Counted from the first letter of the stretch, positions 1-9,781 are shown. The stretch is DNA of 64,000 nucleotides from Gammaproteobacteria bacterium (GCA_020832085.1 JAFIFJ010000099.1:1-64000), one strand, 5' to 3'. Notes: a model not told the origin generated them from the sequence alone. Numbers and translations are program-made.

Positions 1-75
1 CGAAGCTGAAGGCACCGGCTTCGCTGCACGTCATGCCCATCGGCGCATCGCCCTGCGGGCGCTAGCGCTCTGTTG
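1..75. repeat. Partial copy of the long REP-like repeat
   Basis: The first bases match the right half of the 129-nt repeats at 4533-4660 and 4743-4871, including the segment CATCGCCCTGCGGGCG and the following GCTAGCGCTCT. The left half lies outside the window. No gene is seen between this and grpE. Confidence 0.7.
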
Positions 76-173
76 CGCGCCATCCATGGCGCGCCCCGCT
101 TCGCGGCGCACTGCGTGCGACGCATTTCGATCCCGTCGAAACGCGCCCACAGTCAGCCCATCGCGCTTCGAGG

Positions 174-203
174 GGTTGAAGCCGCCCGCCATCGCCCCCA
201 TCC
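174..203 (+). promoter_or_regulatory. Probable sigma-32 heat-shock promoter of grpE
   Basis: GTTGAAG at 174-180 and CCCCAT at 196-201 are 15 bases apart. This fits the sigma-32 pattern (CTTGAAA, 13-15 bases, CCCCATNT) and lies about 120 bp before grpE. No hrcA gene is visible upstream, so this may be the head of the operon. The -35 match is incomplete. Confidence 0.55.
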
Positions 204-319
204 AGAGATCTGCACGGCGGATCTGACCCGTGGGTCAGCGGCCGCCCGCCGAGATGTCACCCGCTTCCGCTCACCCCTGCGCGGCGGGTGGGCCCCGGAA
301 CATGCAAGGAGACGATGGG

Positions 320-886
320 ATGAGTGACGAGCAGCAGCATCCGGGCGACGCGCCTGAAACTGCACAAGAGCGCCCCGAGGCTGATGCCGAAGCGCCTGCG
401 GCGGCCGAAGACCCCGAGGCCGTGATCGCCGCCCTGCGCGACGAGGTGGCCCAGTATCGGGACGCCGCACTGCGGGCCCGGGCCGAGGCGGAAAACGTCC
501 GCAAGCGTGCCGAGCGCGACGTGGAGAACGCCCACAAGTTCGCCCTCGAGAAATTCGCCGGCCAGCTGCTGCCCGTGGCAGACAGCCTCGAGAAGTCGGT
601 ACAGGCCGCCGAAGGGCTCGGCGCCGACGATCCCAGCATCGTGGCGCTCAAGGAAGGGGTCGAGCTGTCCCGGCGCATCTTTCTCGACACCCTCGGTCGC
701 GTCGGCATCGAGCAGGTGGACCCGGCCGGGCAACCCTTCGACCCCAACGTCCATGAAGCCATGTCCATGGTGGAAAGCGGCGATGTGCCTGCCAACACGG
801 TGGTGCACGTCCTGCAGAAGGGCTTCACCCTGAATGGCCGCCTGCTGCGGGCCGCCATGGTCACCGTCGCCAAGGGAGCCAGCTAG
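320..886 (+). CDS. grpE: GrpE nucleotide exchange factor
   Basis: Cytoplasmic co-chaperone that releases ADP from DnaK. The 188-residue product has an acidic disordered start, a long helix carrying the family stretch ALRARAEAENVRKRAERD, and the beta-rich head with FDPNVHEAM and VVHVLQKGF, all typical of GrpE. The ATG at 320 is chosen because AGGAG at 307-311 sits 8 bases upstream; an in-frame ATG at 302 would add six residues and sits before that ribosome site. It is followed by dnaK and dnaJ, the usual gammaproteobacterial order, and a sigma-32-like promoter lies upstream. Identification is secure. Confidence 0.97.
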   Translation: MSDEQQHPGDAPETAQERPEADAEAPAAAEDPEAVIAALRDEVAQYRDAALRARAEAENVRKRAERDVENAHKFALEKFAGQLLPVADSLEKSVQAAEGLGADDPSIVALKEGVELSRRIFLDTLGRVGIEQVDPAGQPFDPNVHEAMSMVESGDVPANTVVHVLQKGFTLNGRLLRAAMVTVAKGAS

Positions 887-909
887 CCAAGCTAGCCACA
901 CCGGAGCCC

Positions 910-989
910 CGTGGGAGCGGATTCATCCGTGAATGGGCCCCAAGGGGCGCGCGTCAGGCAGGATCCTTCGCGGCTGACGCCACTCCCGC
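910..989. repeat. REP-like imperfect palindrome between grpE and dnaK
   Basis: The segment starts CGTGGGAGCGG and ends CACTCCCGC, giving complementary ends, with an inner hairpin around GGATTCATCCGTGAATGGG. The TGGGAG/CTCCCA ends resemble those of the longer repeats at 4.5 and 15.2 kb. It may act as an mRNA stability hairpin within the grpE-dnaK transcript. Confidence 0.5.
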
Positions 990-1111
990 AGAGGGCGGGC
1001 CCTTGAATCCTGCAGCAACGCACCGATATAGGCAGACAATCCAACACGTTCCGACAGCGGCGCTGCCGCGGCGGGCGGAACGGAATCACGCATCAAGACC
1101 GGAGAAGAGCA

Positions 1112-3028
1112 ATGGGTAAGATCATCGGCATCGACCTCGGCACCACCAACTCCTGTGTGGCCGTGCTGGAAGGCAAGAACCCCAAGGTCATCGAGAATGC
1201 CGAGGGCGATCGCACGACCCCCTCCATCGTCGCCTTCACCGAAGACAACGAAATCCTGGTGGGCCAGTCGGCCAAGCGTCAGGCCGTCACCAACCCCCAC
1301 AACACCCTGTTCGCGGTGAAGCGCCTGGTCGGCCGCAAGTTCGACGACGGCGTGGTGCAGAAAGACATCGGCATGGTGCCCTACAGCATCGTCAAGGCCG
1401 ACAACGGTGACGCCTGGGTGGAAGTGAAGGGCAAGAAGATGGCCCCGCCCCAGATCTCCGCGGAAGTGCTGAAGAAGATGAAGAAGACCGCCGAGGACTA
1501 CCTCGGCGAGACCGTCACCGAGGCCGTGATCACGGTGCCGGCCTACTTTGACGACAGCCAGCGGCAGGCCACCAAGGACGCCGGCCGCATTGCCGGACTC
1601 GAGGTCAAGCGCATCATCAACGAGCCCACGGCGGCGGCGCTGGCCTACGGCATGGACAAGAAGCGCGGCGACGCCAAGATCGCGGTCTATGACCTGGGCG
1701 GCGGCACCTTCGACATCTCCATCATCGAGATGGCCGAGGTGGACGGCGAGCATCAGTTCGAGGTGCTCTCCACCAACGGCGATACCTTCCTCGGCGGCGA
1801 AGACTTCGACCTGGTCCTCATCGACTACCTGGCCGAGACCTTCCAGAAAGACCAGGGCATGGATCTGCGCAAGGATCCGCTGGCCAAGCAGCGCCTGAAG
1901 GAGGCTGCGGAGAAGGCCAAGATCGAGCTGTCCTCCAGCCAGCAGACTGAGGTCAACCTGCCCTACATCACCGCCGACAGCTCTGGCCCTAAGCACCTGG
2001 TGACCAAGATCACCCGGGCCAAGCTCGAATCGCTGGTGGAAAGCCTCATCGATCGCACCATCGCCCCCTGCCGGACGGCTCTCGAAGACGCCGGCGTGAA
2101 GGCCGGGGAAATCGACGACATCATCCTGGTGGGCGGCCAGACCCGGATGCCCATGGTGCAGGAGAAGGTGAAGGCCTTCTTCGGCAAGGAGCCGCGCAAG
2201 GACGTCAATCCGGACGAGGCGGTGGCACTCGGTGCCGCCATCCAGGCTGCGGTGCTGTCCGGCGACGTCAAGGACGTGCTGCTGCTCGACGTCATTCCGC
2301 TTTCCCTCGGCATCGAGACCATGGGCGGCGTGATGAGCGCCCTGATCGAGAAGAACACCACCATCCCCACCAAGAAGACCCAGGTGTTCTCCAAGGCGGA
2401 CGACAACCAGACCGCGGTGACCATCCACGTGCTCCAGGGTGAGCGCAAACAGGCTGCCCAGAACAAGTCCCTGGGCCGCTTCGACCTGGCGGACATTCCG
2501 CCGGCGCCCCGGGGAATGCCGCAGATCGAGGTCGCCTTCGACATCGACTCCAACGGCATTCTCAACGTCTCCGCCAAGGACAAGGCCACCGGCAAGGAGC
2601 AGTCCATCGTCATCAAGGCCTCCTCCGGTCTGACCGAGGAGGAGATCGATGCCATGGTCCGGGACGCCGAGTCCCACGCCGAGGAGGACCGCAAGTTCGA
2701 GGAACTCGTGGGGGTGCGCAATCAGGCCGATGGTCTGGTCCACGCCACCCGCAAGACCCTCACCGAAGCCGCCGACAAGGTGGACGAGGAAGAGAAGACC
2801 CGCATCGAGGCGGCCATCGCCGATCTCGAAGGCGTGCTGAAGAGCGACGACGTGGCGGACATCCAGGCCAAGATGAACGCCCTCTCCGAAGCCTCCGCCA
2901 GCCTCGCCCAGAAGCTCTACGCGGATGCGGGCGCAGGCCAGCCCGAAGGCGCAGACAGCGGGGCGACGGATGGCGACACCGTGGATGCGGAGTTCGAGGA
3001 AGTGAAAGACGACGACGGCAAGAAGTAA
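1112..3028 (+). CDS. dnaK: Molecular chaperone DnaK (Hsp70)
   Basis: ATP-driven Hsp70 that binds unfolded peptides in the cytoplasm with DnaJ and GrpE. The 638-residue product is full length. The nucleotide-binding domain shows [13 protein letters not shown] near residues 5-17, [15 protein letters not shown] near 194-208 and [10 protein letters not shown] near 340. The linker [19 protein letters not shown] leads into the substrate domain, followed by the helical lid and the acidic tail [14 protein letters not shown] at 1101-1104 precedes the ATG by 7 bases. The opposite strand carries a 714-codon open frame over the same region, an artefact of GC-rich codon use. Confidence 0.99.
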   Translation: MGKIIGIDLGTTNSCVAVLEGKNPKVIENAEGDRTTPSIVAFTEDNEILVGQSAKRQAVTNPHNTLFAVKRLVGRKFDDGVVQKDIGMVPYSIVKADNGDAWVEVKGKKMAPPQISAEVLKKMKKTAEDYLGETVTEAVITVPAYFDDSQRQATKDAGRIAGLEVKRIINEPTAAALAYGMDKKRGDAKIAVYDLGGGTFDISIIEMAEVDGEHQFEVLSTNGDTFLGGEDFDLVLIDYLAETFQKDQGMDLRKDPLAKQRLKEAAEKAKIELSSSQQTEVNLPYITADSSGPKHLVTKITRAKLESLVESLIDRTIAPCRTALEDAGVKAGEIDDIILVGGQTRMPMVQEKVKAFFGKEPRKDVNPDEAVALGAAIQAAVLSGDVKDVLLLDVIPLSLGIETMGGVMSALIEKNTTIPTKKTQVFSKADDNQTAVTIHVLQGERKQAAQNKSLGRFDLADIPPAPRGMPQIEVAFDIDSNGILNVSAKDKATGKEQSIVIKASSGLTEEEIDAMVRDAESHAEEDRKFEELVGVRNQADGLVHATRKTLTEAADKVDEEEKTRIEAAIADLEGVLKSDDVADIQAKMNALSEASASLAQKLYADAGAGQPEGADSGATDGDTVDAEFEEVKDDDGKK

Positions 3029-3069
3029 TGCCGTCCGGGTGGGCCCGCCGCGAGCGGGTCCACACATCG

Positions 3070-3107
3070 ACGACCGGGCGCCGCGAGGCCTCCGGTCGTT
3101 GTCGTTT
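3070..3107 (+). terminator. Probable terminator after dnaK
   Basis: ACGACCGG at 3070-3077 pairs with CCGGTCGT at 3092-3099 and is followed by TGTCGTTTC, a modest T-rich tail. A second near-perfect hairpin, TGGGCCCGC/GCGGGTCCA, lies just upstream at about 3040-3062. Together they probably attenuate read-through into dnaJ. Confidence 0.5.
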
Positions 3108-3212
3108 CAGGTAGCGGTGCGGATCTTGCCTGAGTTTCGGCAGGGAGCTGCCATCCGCGGAGCGGCCGGGGTGGGCCGCTCCACCATGCATTGACCAGGG
3201 GTAGAGCCATTC

Positions 3213-4331
3213 ATGGCGAAGCGGGATTACTACGAAGTGCTCGGCGTTGGGCGGGATGCGTCCGAGGCCGAGATCAAGAAGGCCTATCGACGCCTGGCCA
3301 TGAAGTACCACCCGGATCGCAACCCGGATGATCCGCAGGCCACCGAGCATTTCAAGGAAGCCAGCGAGGCCTACGAGGCCCTGAGCGACGCCGATACCCG
3401 GGCCGCCTACGACCGCTTCGGCCATGCCGGCATGGGCCAGGCTGGCGCGGGCGGCTTTGGCGGCGGCGGCAACTTCTCGGACATGTTCTCGGACGTCTTC
3501 GGCGACATCTTCGGCGGCGGTCGCGGCGGCCGCAGCGGACCGCGCCGGGGTTCGGATCTGCAGTACACCCTGCAGCTCGATCTCGAGCAGGCCGTGCGCG
3601 GGGACTCGGTGTCCATCAAGATCCCGACGCTCGTGTCCTGCCACCACTGCGGCGGCGACGGGGCCGCACCGGGGTCATCCCCGAGCACCTGCCCGGACTG
3701 CGACGGCGTCGGCCAGGTGCGCATGACCCAGGGCTTCTTCACCCTGCAGCAGACCTGCCCCCGCTGTCGCGGTGCCGGCAAGATCATCACCGATCCCTGC
3801 CGCCCCTGTGGCGGCCGTGGGGTCATGGAAGACACCCGGCATCTGTCCGTGAAGGTGCCAGCCGGCGTGGACACCGGCGACCGTATCCGCCTCTCCGGTG
3901 AGGGCGAAGCCGGCCCCTCCGGCGGCCCGGCCGGCGATCTCTACGTGCAGATCGCGGTGCGCGAACATCCGTTGTTCACCCGCGACGGACGCCACCTCTT
4001 CTGCGAAGTCCCCATCAGCTTCCCGGACGCGGCCTTGGGCGGTGAACTCGAAGTGCCCACCCTCGACGGCCGGGTGAAACTGAAGATTCCCCCGGAGACC
4101 CAGAGCGGCAAGCTGTTCCGGCTGCGCGGCAAGGGCGTGAAGCCCGTCCGGGGCGGCGAGAAGGGCGATCTGATGTGTCGGGTGGTGGTGGAAACCCCGG
4201 TCAACCTGTCGTCCGAGCAGAAAGACCTGCTCGCCCAGTTCCGCGCCACCCTGGTGGACAGTGAGCAGTCCCCCAAGGAGAAAAGCTGGTTCGAAGGTGT
4301 GAAGAAGTTCTTCGACGACCTGACGTCGTGA
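3213..4331 (+). CDS. dnaJ: Co-chaperone DnaJ (Hsp40)
   Basis: Stimulates the DnaK ATPase and delivers substrates. The 372-residue product has a J domain with the essential HPD motif (YHPDRNPDD, near residue 33), a Gly/Phe-rich linker, and a zinc domain with four CxxCxGxG repeats ([32 protein letters not shown]). Two C-terminal beta domains and the dimerisation tail follow. This is the full type I architecture. It is separated from dnaK by a hairpin-rich 184-bp gap, so it may be partly independently transcribed. Confidence 0.99.
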   Translation: MAKRDYYEVLGVGRDASEAEIKKAYRRLAMKYHPDRNPDDPQATEHFKEASEAYEALSDADTRAAYDRFGHAGMGQAGAGGFGGGGNFSDMFSDVFGDIFGGGRGGRSGPRRGSDLQYTLQLDLEQAVRGDSVSIKIPTLVSCHHCGGDGAAPGSSPSTCPDCDGVGQVRMTQGFFTLQQTCPRCRGAGKIITDPCRPCGGRGVMEDTRHLSVKVPAGVDTGDRIRLSGEGEAGPSGGPAGDLYVQIAVREHPLFTRDGRHLFCEVPISFPDAALGGELEVPTLDGRVKLKIPPETQSGKLFRLRGKGVKPVRGGEKGDLMCRVVVETPVNLSSEQKDLLAQFRATLVDSEQSPKEKSWFEGVKKFFDDLTS

Positions 4332-4389
4332 CTATACTGCGCGTTGCAGCGACTGGGCGCGCATCGCGCGGCCGGCAGCCGCGACCAAC

Positions 4390-4461
4390 GGGCAGATGGG
4401 CAGATGGGCAGATGGGCAGATGGGGAGCTGGGGAGCTGGGGAGCTGGGGAGCTGGGGAGAT
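4390..4461. repeat. Octamer tandem repeat, nine units
   Basis: Four copies of GGGCAGAT (4390-4421) pass without a break into four copies of GGGGAGCT (4422-4453) and one GGGGAGAT (4454-4461). The unit stays 8 bases throughout. It is likely a slippage-prone, length-variable spacer between dnaJ and dapB; open frames across it are artefacts of the repeat. Confidence 0.9.
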
Positions 4462-4871
4462 GCCGCTTCCTGCTGGGAGCTGCCGCGAACCTTCGCTCGC
4501 GCTGTCGCGGCAGAGACCTGCGATGAGCGGCCTGTGGGAGAGCCCTATTCGCGCAGCGAATGGGCCGATTGCGAGGCGCTGTGCCGAAGCTGACAGCCTT
4601 GGCTCCGCTGGACGCCATGCGAATCGGCGCATCGCCCTGCGGGCGATAGCGCTCTCCCACAGATGGGAGATGCCGCTTCCTGCTGGGAGCTGCCGCGAAC
4701 CTTCGCTCGCGCTGTCGCGGAAGAGACCTGCGATGAGCGGCCTTTGGGAGAGCCCTATTCGCGCAGCGAATGGGCCGATTGCGAGGCGCTGTGCCGAAGC
4801 TGACGACCTTGGCTCCGCTGGACGTCATGCCCATCGGCGCATCGCCCTGCGGGCGATAGCGCTCTCCCACA
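4460..4871. repeat. Tandem 209-bp duplication carrying two REP-like palindromes
   Basis: The segment starting ATGCCGCTTCCTGCTGGGAG at 4460 recurs at 4669 with few changes, a period of 209 bases. Each unit ends in a 128-129-nt element (4533-4660 and 4743-4871) with complementary ends TGTGGGAGAGC and GCTCTCCCACA and two inner hairpins (CCTATTCGCGCAGCGAATGGG-like and CATCGCCCTGCGGGCGAT-like). The second copy has TTTGGGAG in place of TGTGGGAG. No gene is present between dnaJ and dapB. Confidence 0.85.
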
Positions 4872-4880
4872 GGCAGCGTG

Positions 4881-4902
4881 CCCAAATGTCGTACGATTTG
4901 GG
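4881..4902. promoter_or_regulatory. Inverted repeat upstream of dapB
   Basis: CCCAAAT (4881-4887) and ATTTGGG (4896-4902) are perfect complements separated by eight bases. It lies 72 bp before dapB, between the repeats and the gene, so it may be an operator or a leader hairpin. No factor can be assigned. Confidence 0.35.
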
Positions 4903-4911
4903 AATCAATGA

Positions 4912-5784
<873 letters not shown>

Positions 5785-5986
5785 CCAAGCCCCGACGCAT
5801 TCGATTCGATAGACGCGGCGACACCTTGTGGGAAGCTCACGAAGCGCAGCGTAGTGAGCGATGGCCTGCCGCGCCGATCACGCTTCCTGAAGGCCGCGCG
5901 CCTGCAGTCGGCTGCGCACCCAGAGCGCCGTTCGGAGCGCCCACCGGGACACCCATGCGAGCCTGGACGCCAGCATCCCGACATGC

Positions 5987-6005
5987 TGTAATGTCAAGCA
6001 TTACA
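5987..6005. promoter_or_regulatory. Likely HigA operator
   Basis: TGTAATG (5987-5993) and CATTACA (5999-6005) form a perfect 7-bp inverted repeat with a five-base centre. It lies just before the remnant of higB and about 130 bp before higA. Palindromes of this type upstream of higBA are typical targets of the antitoxin, so self-repression is inferred. The DNA from the end of dapB to this point holds no other recognisable feature. Confidence 0.55.
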
Positions 6006-6049
6006 CTTCGGCTGCACACGACGACGATTCGCTTCGTTCCTGGGGAGTT

Positions 6050-6137
6050 ACGCAGTGAGCAGGTCGAGGTTCGCGCGTCTGACCTACAGCTTCGAAGGGG
6101 CGCAAGCCACGCACGTGGCCCTGCAGGGGAATCACCA
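6050..6137 (+). pseudogene. Remnant of a HigB-like toxin gene
   Basis: One frame encodes LTYSFEGAQATHVAL, which resembles the C-terminal strand of HigB/RelE toxins (pattern LTFxFEGxDAxxVxxxDYH). It sits directly before higA, where the toxin gene belongs. Only about 30 codons are recognisable, and neither the start nor the catalytic core is present. The toxin therefore appears to be deleted. The assignment rests on position and a short match. Confidence 0.4.
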
Positions 6138-6449
6138 ATGGACAACAGCCCAGAGACTGCAAAGACCCGGCCGACCCACCCCGGCGCCATCCTCCGTGAA
6201 GAAGTGCTGCCGGCCCTGGGCATCACGCAGACCGAGTTGGCCCGACGCCTGGGCGTCTCGCGGCTGTCAGTTAACGAGCTGATTCACGAACGACGGGCCG
6301 TGTCCCCCGAGATGGCCGCCCGCCTGGGCAAACTGCTCGACACCCTGCCCGAGTCCTGGCTGCACATGCAGATGAAGTTGGACCTCTGGGAGATCGAGCA
6401 GGACCCGAATCGCTTGGCTGCCGTTCAGCCAATCAATGAGTCGAACTGA
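6138..6449 (+). CDS. higA: HigA-family antitoxin, XRE-type regulator
   Basis: DNA-binding antitoxin of 103 residues. HPGAILREEVLPALGITQTE is the HigA entry motif and LARRLGVSRLSVNELIHERR is the helix-turn-helix, followed by the helical SPEMAARLGKLLDTLPESWL. The ATG at 6138 has GGGGA at 6126-6130 in front. The partner toxin is reduced to a fragment, so this is probably a solitary regulator that still recognises the palindrome at 5987-6005. A second, broken copy lies at about 10.81-10.99 kb. Confidence 0.85.
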   Translation: MDNSPETAKTRPTHPGAILREEVLPALGITQTELARRLGVSRLSVNELIHERRAVSPEMAARLGKLLDTLPESWLHMQMKLDLWEIEQDPNRLAAVQPINESN

Positions 6450-6569
6450 AGCCAGCGCCTGCCGAGCAACCTGTCATGGGTCATGGCCACGAACGCGGCC
6501 TCAGGGAAGCGAGGAGACAGGATTGCCTCCTCGCTATGGCGCCAATGCAGGCGCAACCTGCAATTAGGG

Positions 6570-7178
6570 CTAGCTACGGCGCCGCATGACACCGGTGGCG
6601 AACAGGCCAATCAGCAGCAGCGCAAGCGGGCCTGGCGCTGGAACGGTGGCGCTGCCAACTGAGTAGGTGAGCCCCACCAAGCCGCCGTTGAAACCATCTG
6701 GCCCGAAGCTGACCCGGAAGCCTTGCGTCGAAGATTGATTGACACTCACGGTGAACGGCGTGGATCCCAGCACCGCGGCGGTATCGGAGAGGATCGCCGT
6801 GGTGGTATCGATGAGATCGAAAACGCTCCATGCAACTGAGCGGTTTGCGTTCAGCCAACCTCCCAGCTGAAAGTTGACCAGGGTCAGTTCCTGGCCGCCG
6901 AGCGGTCGGATCTCGAAGACGCAAACTGCGGCGGCGTTGGAACCACAGTAGAACGCGTCCTCCCCGCTATAGTCGCCGTTCCACTTCAAAAGGTTGCCGT
7001 TGACGCTCCAGGTAAAGTCGACGTCCGCGGTGTCGCCGAAGGTATCGGGCACTGCGATGCCGTTGGATGCAGCAAAGTCACCGGCGCTGAGAGTTATGGG
7101 TGCCGCCTGAATAGTGCCGGCGAGCCCGAAGCAGACGGTGAGTACCACGATCGAGAACAAGTGATTTTTTATTGTCAT
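6570..7178 (-). CDS. PEP-CTERM sorting-domain protein
   Basis: Exported surface or matrix protein. A signal peptide (hydrophobic stretch then IQA-AP) begins a 202-residue product of unknown function. The last 25 residues are a tripartite exosortase signal: VPAPGP, a hydrophobic helix (LALLLIGLFATGV) and MRRRS. The motif has PAP instead of PEP, a common variant. The ATG at 7178 is preferred over a GTG at 7187 because GGAG lies at a better distance. It is the substrate class of the exosortase at 40.5-42.1 kb, and its expression is probably driven by the sigma-54 promoter and box at 7225-7308. Confidence 0.85.
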   Translation of the reverse strand: MTIKNHLFSIVVLTVCFGLAGTIQAAPITLSAGDFAASNGIAVPDTFGDTADVDFTWSVNGNLLKWNGDYSGEDAFYCGSNAAAVCVFEIRPLGGQELTLVNFQLGGWLNANRSVAWSVFDLIDTTTAILSDTAAVLGSTPFTVSVNQSSTQGFRVSFGPDGFNGGLVGLTYSVGSATVPAPGPLALLLIGLFATGVMRRRS

Positions 7179-7224
7179 TGACCACACACTCCAGTTGGGA
7201 TGGTTCGCACTACCGCTTCAGAAA

Positions 7225-7308
7225 CGCAAACATAATGCCAAAACGTAAAGCTTTGATTTGATTGGGGTTCGAGATCCCCCATGGCCGGAAGCGTAAAAAA
7301 ACCTGACG
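7225..7308 (-). promoter_or_regulatory. PEP-CTERM box plus sigma-54 promoter
   Basis: Read on the plus strand, CGTAAA-AAAAC-CTGACG occupies 7292-7308 and CGCAAACATAATGCCA occupies 7225-7240. The latter read on the minus strand is TGGCATTATGTTTGCG, a -24/-12 element with GG-N10-GC spacing. The box is about 51 bp upstream of the promoter and transcription would start near 7214, shortly before the PEP-CTERM gene. Confidence 0.75.
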
Positions 7309-7481
7309 ATTTCGGCCGTCCGGCGGGGGCGCAATTTACACTCGTCCCAATCGGGGCGATGCTGGCGCAATCGGCGTCGGCACCGAGTCAGGCGCCGCTT
7401 CGGCACAGGCGTCCTCGAGCCGAGCAGACAGCCTGCCTTGCTGTCCCTTCCACAGTTTTCCCGTCGTCGAATCGCAGTCAG

Positions 7482-7512
7482 CACCGCCCCGCTCGGCCCG
7501 AGCGGGGCGGTG
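7482..7512. terminator. Perfect 14-bp GC-rich hairpin
   Basis: CACCGCCCCGCTCG (7482-7495) and CGAGCGGGGCGGTG (7499-7512) are perfect complements around the loop GCC. There is no T-run on either side, so it is not a classic intrinsic terminator. It may be a transcription-blocking hairpin between the two divergent regulated units. Confidence 0.45.
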
Positions 7513-7569
7513 TACTGCTGTAGCCGCAGGGCCGATCTTTGGTGCATCGATAGCCACCCCTTCATGGCT

Positions 7570-7664
7570 GTCGAATTTCTTTACACCTCGCTCCTTGTTT
7601 CCTGGGAGCCAAGGAATGATTCGCAAGGGGATCAGTGGTTTGTGAGCATGGAGCGTGGCTTGCA
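7570..7664 (+). promoter_or_regulatory. PEP-CTERM box plus sigma-54 promoter before the radical SAM gene
   Basis: GTCGAATTTCTTTACA at 7570-7585 is the reverse form of the box (CGTCAG-N5-TTTACA) with two changes. TGGAGCGTGGCTTGCA at 7649-7664 is a strong -24/-12 element with GG-N10-GC. Transcription would start near 7675, giving a leader of about 320 nt before the radical SAM gene at 7994. Confidence 0.65.
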
Positions 7665-7993
7665 TGAGGTACCGGGTGGACCCTGAGGGGTTGATGTCCA
7701 TGCGTCCGCGCCGCCTGTCAGGGGTAAGACTGAGTCAGGTAAGGCTTGGGATCGCGACGCCGGATGCGGGCCCGTGAAGCTTGTCATGACTGAGAACTGA
7801 CCCCGTCCTCCTCCTTGCTTGCTCGTCGAGTTGCTCCGCGCAGCGATGCAGGAGCGGGGTGCAGATCCCTCCGGCCGTGAAACAACACCAGGCACAGCCG
7901 ATGCTGTGTCAACGCGGGCGTCTACCCTCATGCTCCGCGTCAGATGCCCGACTAATGGACTGCCATCACAAAGGAAAGGAGGCCCTGAAGAAA

Positions 7994-9502
7994 ATGGTTG
8001 TACCTTCGCAAAGCTCCCGCGTGCTGTTTGTCGATCTGAACAACTTCGCCAGGTATCCGACCCAGTCGGTGGGGTATCTGGTGGCTCCTCTACGTCAGGC
8101 AGGATGGACCGTTGAGGTGTTCTCCCCGTTCTCGACCGGTGTGTCCGGCGTGGTTCGGGAGCCCCCCGTCCGGCCGTGGAGTCTGGCGCTCGAAAGGATA
8201 GGCTATCGCACGGCCATTTCGCGCAGCCCCATTGTGCGCCAGATGCGCAAGGCCGCAGCCGCGCTCGCGGCACCGCAGCTGGCACGGGCCACCCGGTGGG
8301 TCGCCCGTCGCTTCGTCCAGCGGCTCGATGACGGCGCGCAGGTGAACGCCGTATTGATCTCTGCCTACCTGATGTATCACCCCCTGTGCGAGGCCATGGC
8401 GGCCGCGTGTGCGGAGCGCGGCATTCCGGTGTTATTGGGCAGCGCGGCTTTCGCCCAGCCAGAAGTGGTACGAGAGTGGCTGCCCATGCGGGGCGTGACG
8501 GCGATCGCCGCAGGCGAGCTCGAATTGGAGCTGCCGGAGATCCTCCGGGCGATGACTGCCGGAGAGGATTTGACGCAGTTTCCGGGTCTCTGGGTGTCGA
8601 AGGACTGCGAGCTGAAAGGCAGCGTTGCCCCGCCAAGGCCTGCGCTGGATCGCCTGCCCTTTCCCGATTATTCCGACTTTCCCTGGGAGCGCTATCCCAA
8701 TCGAATTGTCCCCGTGATCACCGGTCGCGGCTGCGGATGGGGCATATGCACCTTCTGCTCAGACGTCGTCACCGCCGCCGGTCGGACGTATCGTTCCCGC
8801 TCCCCGGAGTCGGTTCTCGAGGAGCTGCGCTACCAGGCGGAGCGCTACCAGACCAAGCTGTTCGCATTCACCGATTTGAAGCTGAACTCGAACCTCGATC
8901 TCTGGCATACGCTGATCGAACGCTTCCAAGACGCCGTGCCGGGCGGGCGCTGGATCGGCGCGGTGCACATCGGTACCAACGGGCCCAATGGCCTGAGTCG
9001 GGAGGAGCTTCAGGCCGCGGGCCGGGCCGGCATGGTGCGCTTGACCACCGGTCTCGAGGCAGGCAGCCACAACCTTCTGAAAATCATGAGGAAAGGAACG
9101 GACCTCGGGGTCACTTCGAGGTGCCTGCATGACGCCAGCGAGGCGGGCATCAGTGTGCGAACGACGATGATCGTTGGCTACCCTGGAGAATCAGTGGAGG
9201 ACCTCATCCAGACCCGGGACTTTCTGAGGGCCCATGGTTCATGCATCGAGCGCGTCGTACTCAACCGCTTCCAGATCATGACCGGCACGGCTTTTCATCG
9301 CCAGCTCGAGGACAAGCCCGGCCGCGCTCCGGGACTGTCGCAGCTGACGCCGAACCATCGGATGGCGCAGCTGGAGCACCACTATCTCCCTGCTGATTCG
9401 CGACCGTACCGCCGCGCTATCGACGAAGTGCTCGCTGAGGTGCATGCGATCAACCGGCGACCGATCATGGCCATTGCCAGGGATTTCGAGGGCGTAATGT
9501 GA
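7994..9502 (+). CDS. B12-binding radical SAM protein
   Basis: Cytoplasmic iron-sulfur enzyme of unknown substrate, 502 residues. The N-terminal half looks like a cobalamin-binding domain (VLFVDLNN...VGYLVAPLRQAGWTVEVF; later VNAVLISAYLMYHP). The radical SAM core has the cluster motif GRGCGWGICTFCSD. Its spacing is CX4CX2C rather than the usual CX3CX2C. TTGLEAGSHNLLKIMRKGT and MIVGYPGESVEDL are typical of BchE-like members. The ATG at 7994 is chosen because AAAGGAGG ends at 7982. An upstream box and sigma-54 promoter suggest it belongs to the PEP-CTERM regulon; nothing in the sequence gives its substrate. Confidence 0.8.
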   Translation: MVVPSQSSRVLFVDLNNFARYPTQSVGYLVAPLRQAGWTVEVFSPFSTGVSGVVREPPVRPWSLALERIGYRTAISRSPIVRQMRKAAAALAAPQLARATRWVARRFVQRLDDGAQVNAVLISAYLMYHPLCEAMAAACAERGIPVLLGSAAFAQPEVVREWLPMRGVTAIAAGELELELPEILRAMTAGEDLTQFPGLWVSKDCELKGSVAPPRPALDRLPFPDYSDFPWERYPNRIVPVITGRGCGWGICTFCSDVVTAAGRTYRSRSPESVLEELRYQAERYQTKLFAFTDLKLNSNLDLWHTLIERFQDAVPGGRWIGAVHIGTNGPNGLSREELQAAGRAGMVRLTTGLEAGSHNLLKIMRKGTDLGVTSRCLHDASEAGISVRTTMIVGYPGESVEDLIQTRDFLRAHGSCIERVVLNRFQIMTGTAFHRQLEDKPGRAPGLSQLTPNHRMAQLEHHYLPADSRPYRRAIDEVLAEVHAINRRPIMAIARDFEGVM

Positions 9503-9592
9503 GTGCTCCCCGGGCCGGCACGCTGGCCTTGACCCTCCCGATTCAAGTGGATCCCTTTGCGCTCCAGCGGCTTCTCGAAAGCGGCTTCGGTG

Positions 9593-9723
9593 TGTCAGGA
9601 AAACTTACACTTGCCGTTTGAGTTCTGCGCCGCATGCGTCTCTTGGCTGCTCGGTAGAATTACTAACCCTATGATAATTATTGAGTTACCAATGCCAGGT
9701 ATGGAGTGGGCTCGGAATTTGCA
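9593..9723 (+). promoter_or_regulatory. PEP-CTERM box plus sigma-54 promoter
   Basis: TGTCAG-GAAAA-CTTACA at 9593-9609 is the plus-strand form of the box. GGGCTCGGAATTTGCA at 9708-9723 is a -24/-12 element with GG-N10-GC. Transcription would start near 9734, about 48 bp before the PEP-CTERM gene at 9782. The interval 9503-9781 holds no gene. Confidence 0.75.
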
Positions 9724-9781
9724 ATTCCACGCTCGGACACACGATTCCGACAGCTCATGAAGTCAGCACAGGATATACACG

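Noticed and set aside
923-3067. A 714-codon open frame opposite dnaK
   Set aside because: It mirrors dnaK codons in a GC-rich gene, has no ribosome site and no recognisable domain; dnaK itself is unmistakable.
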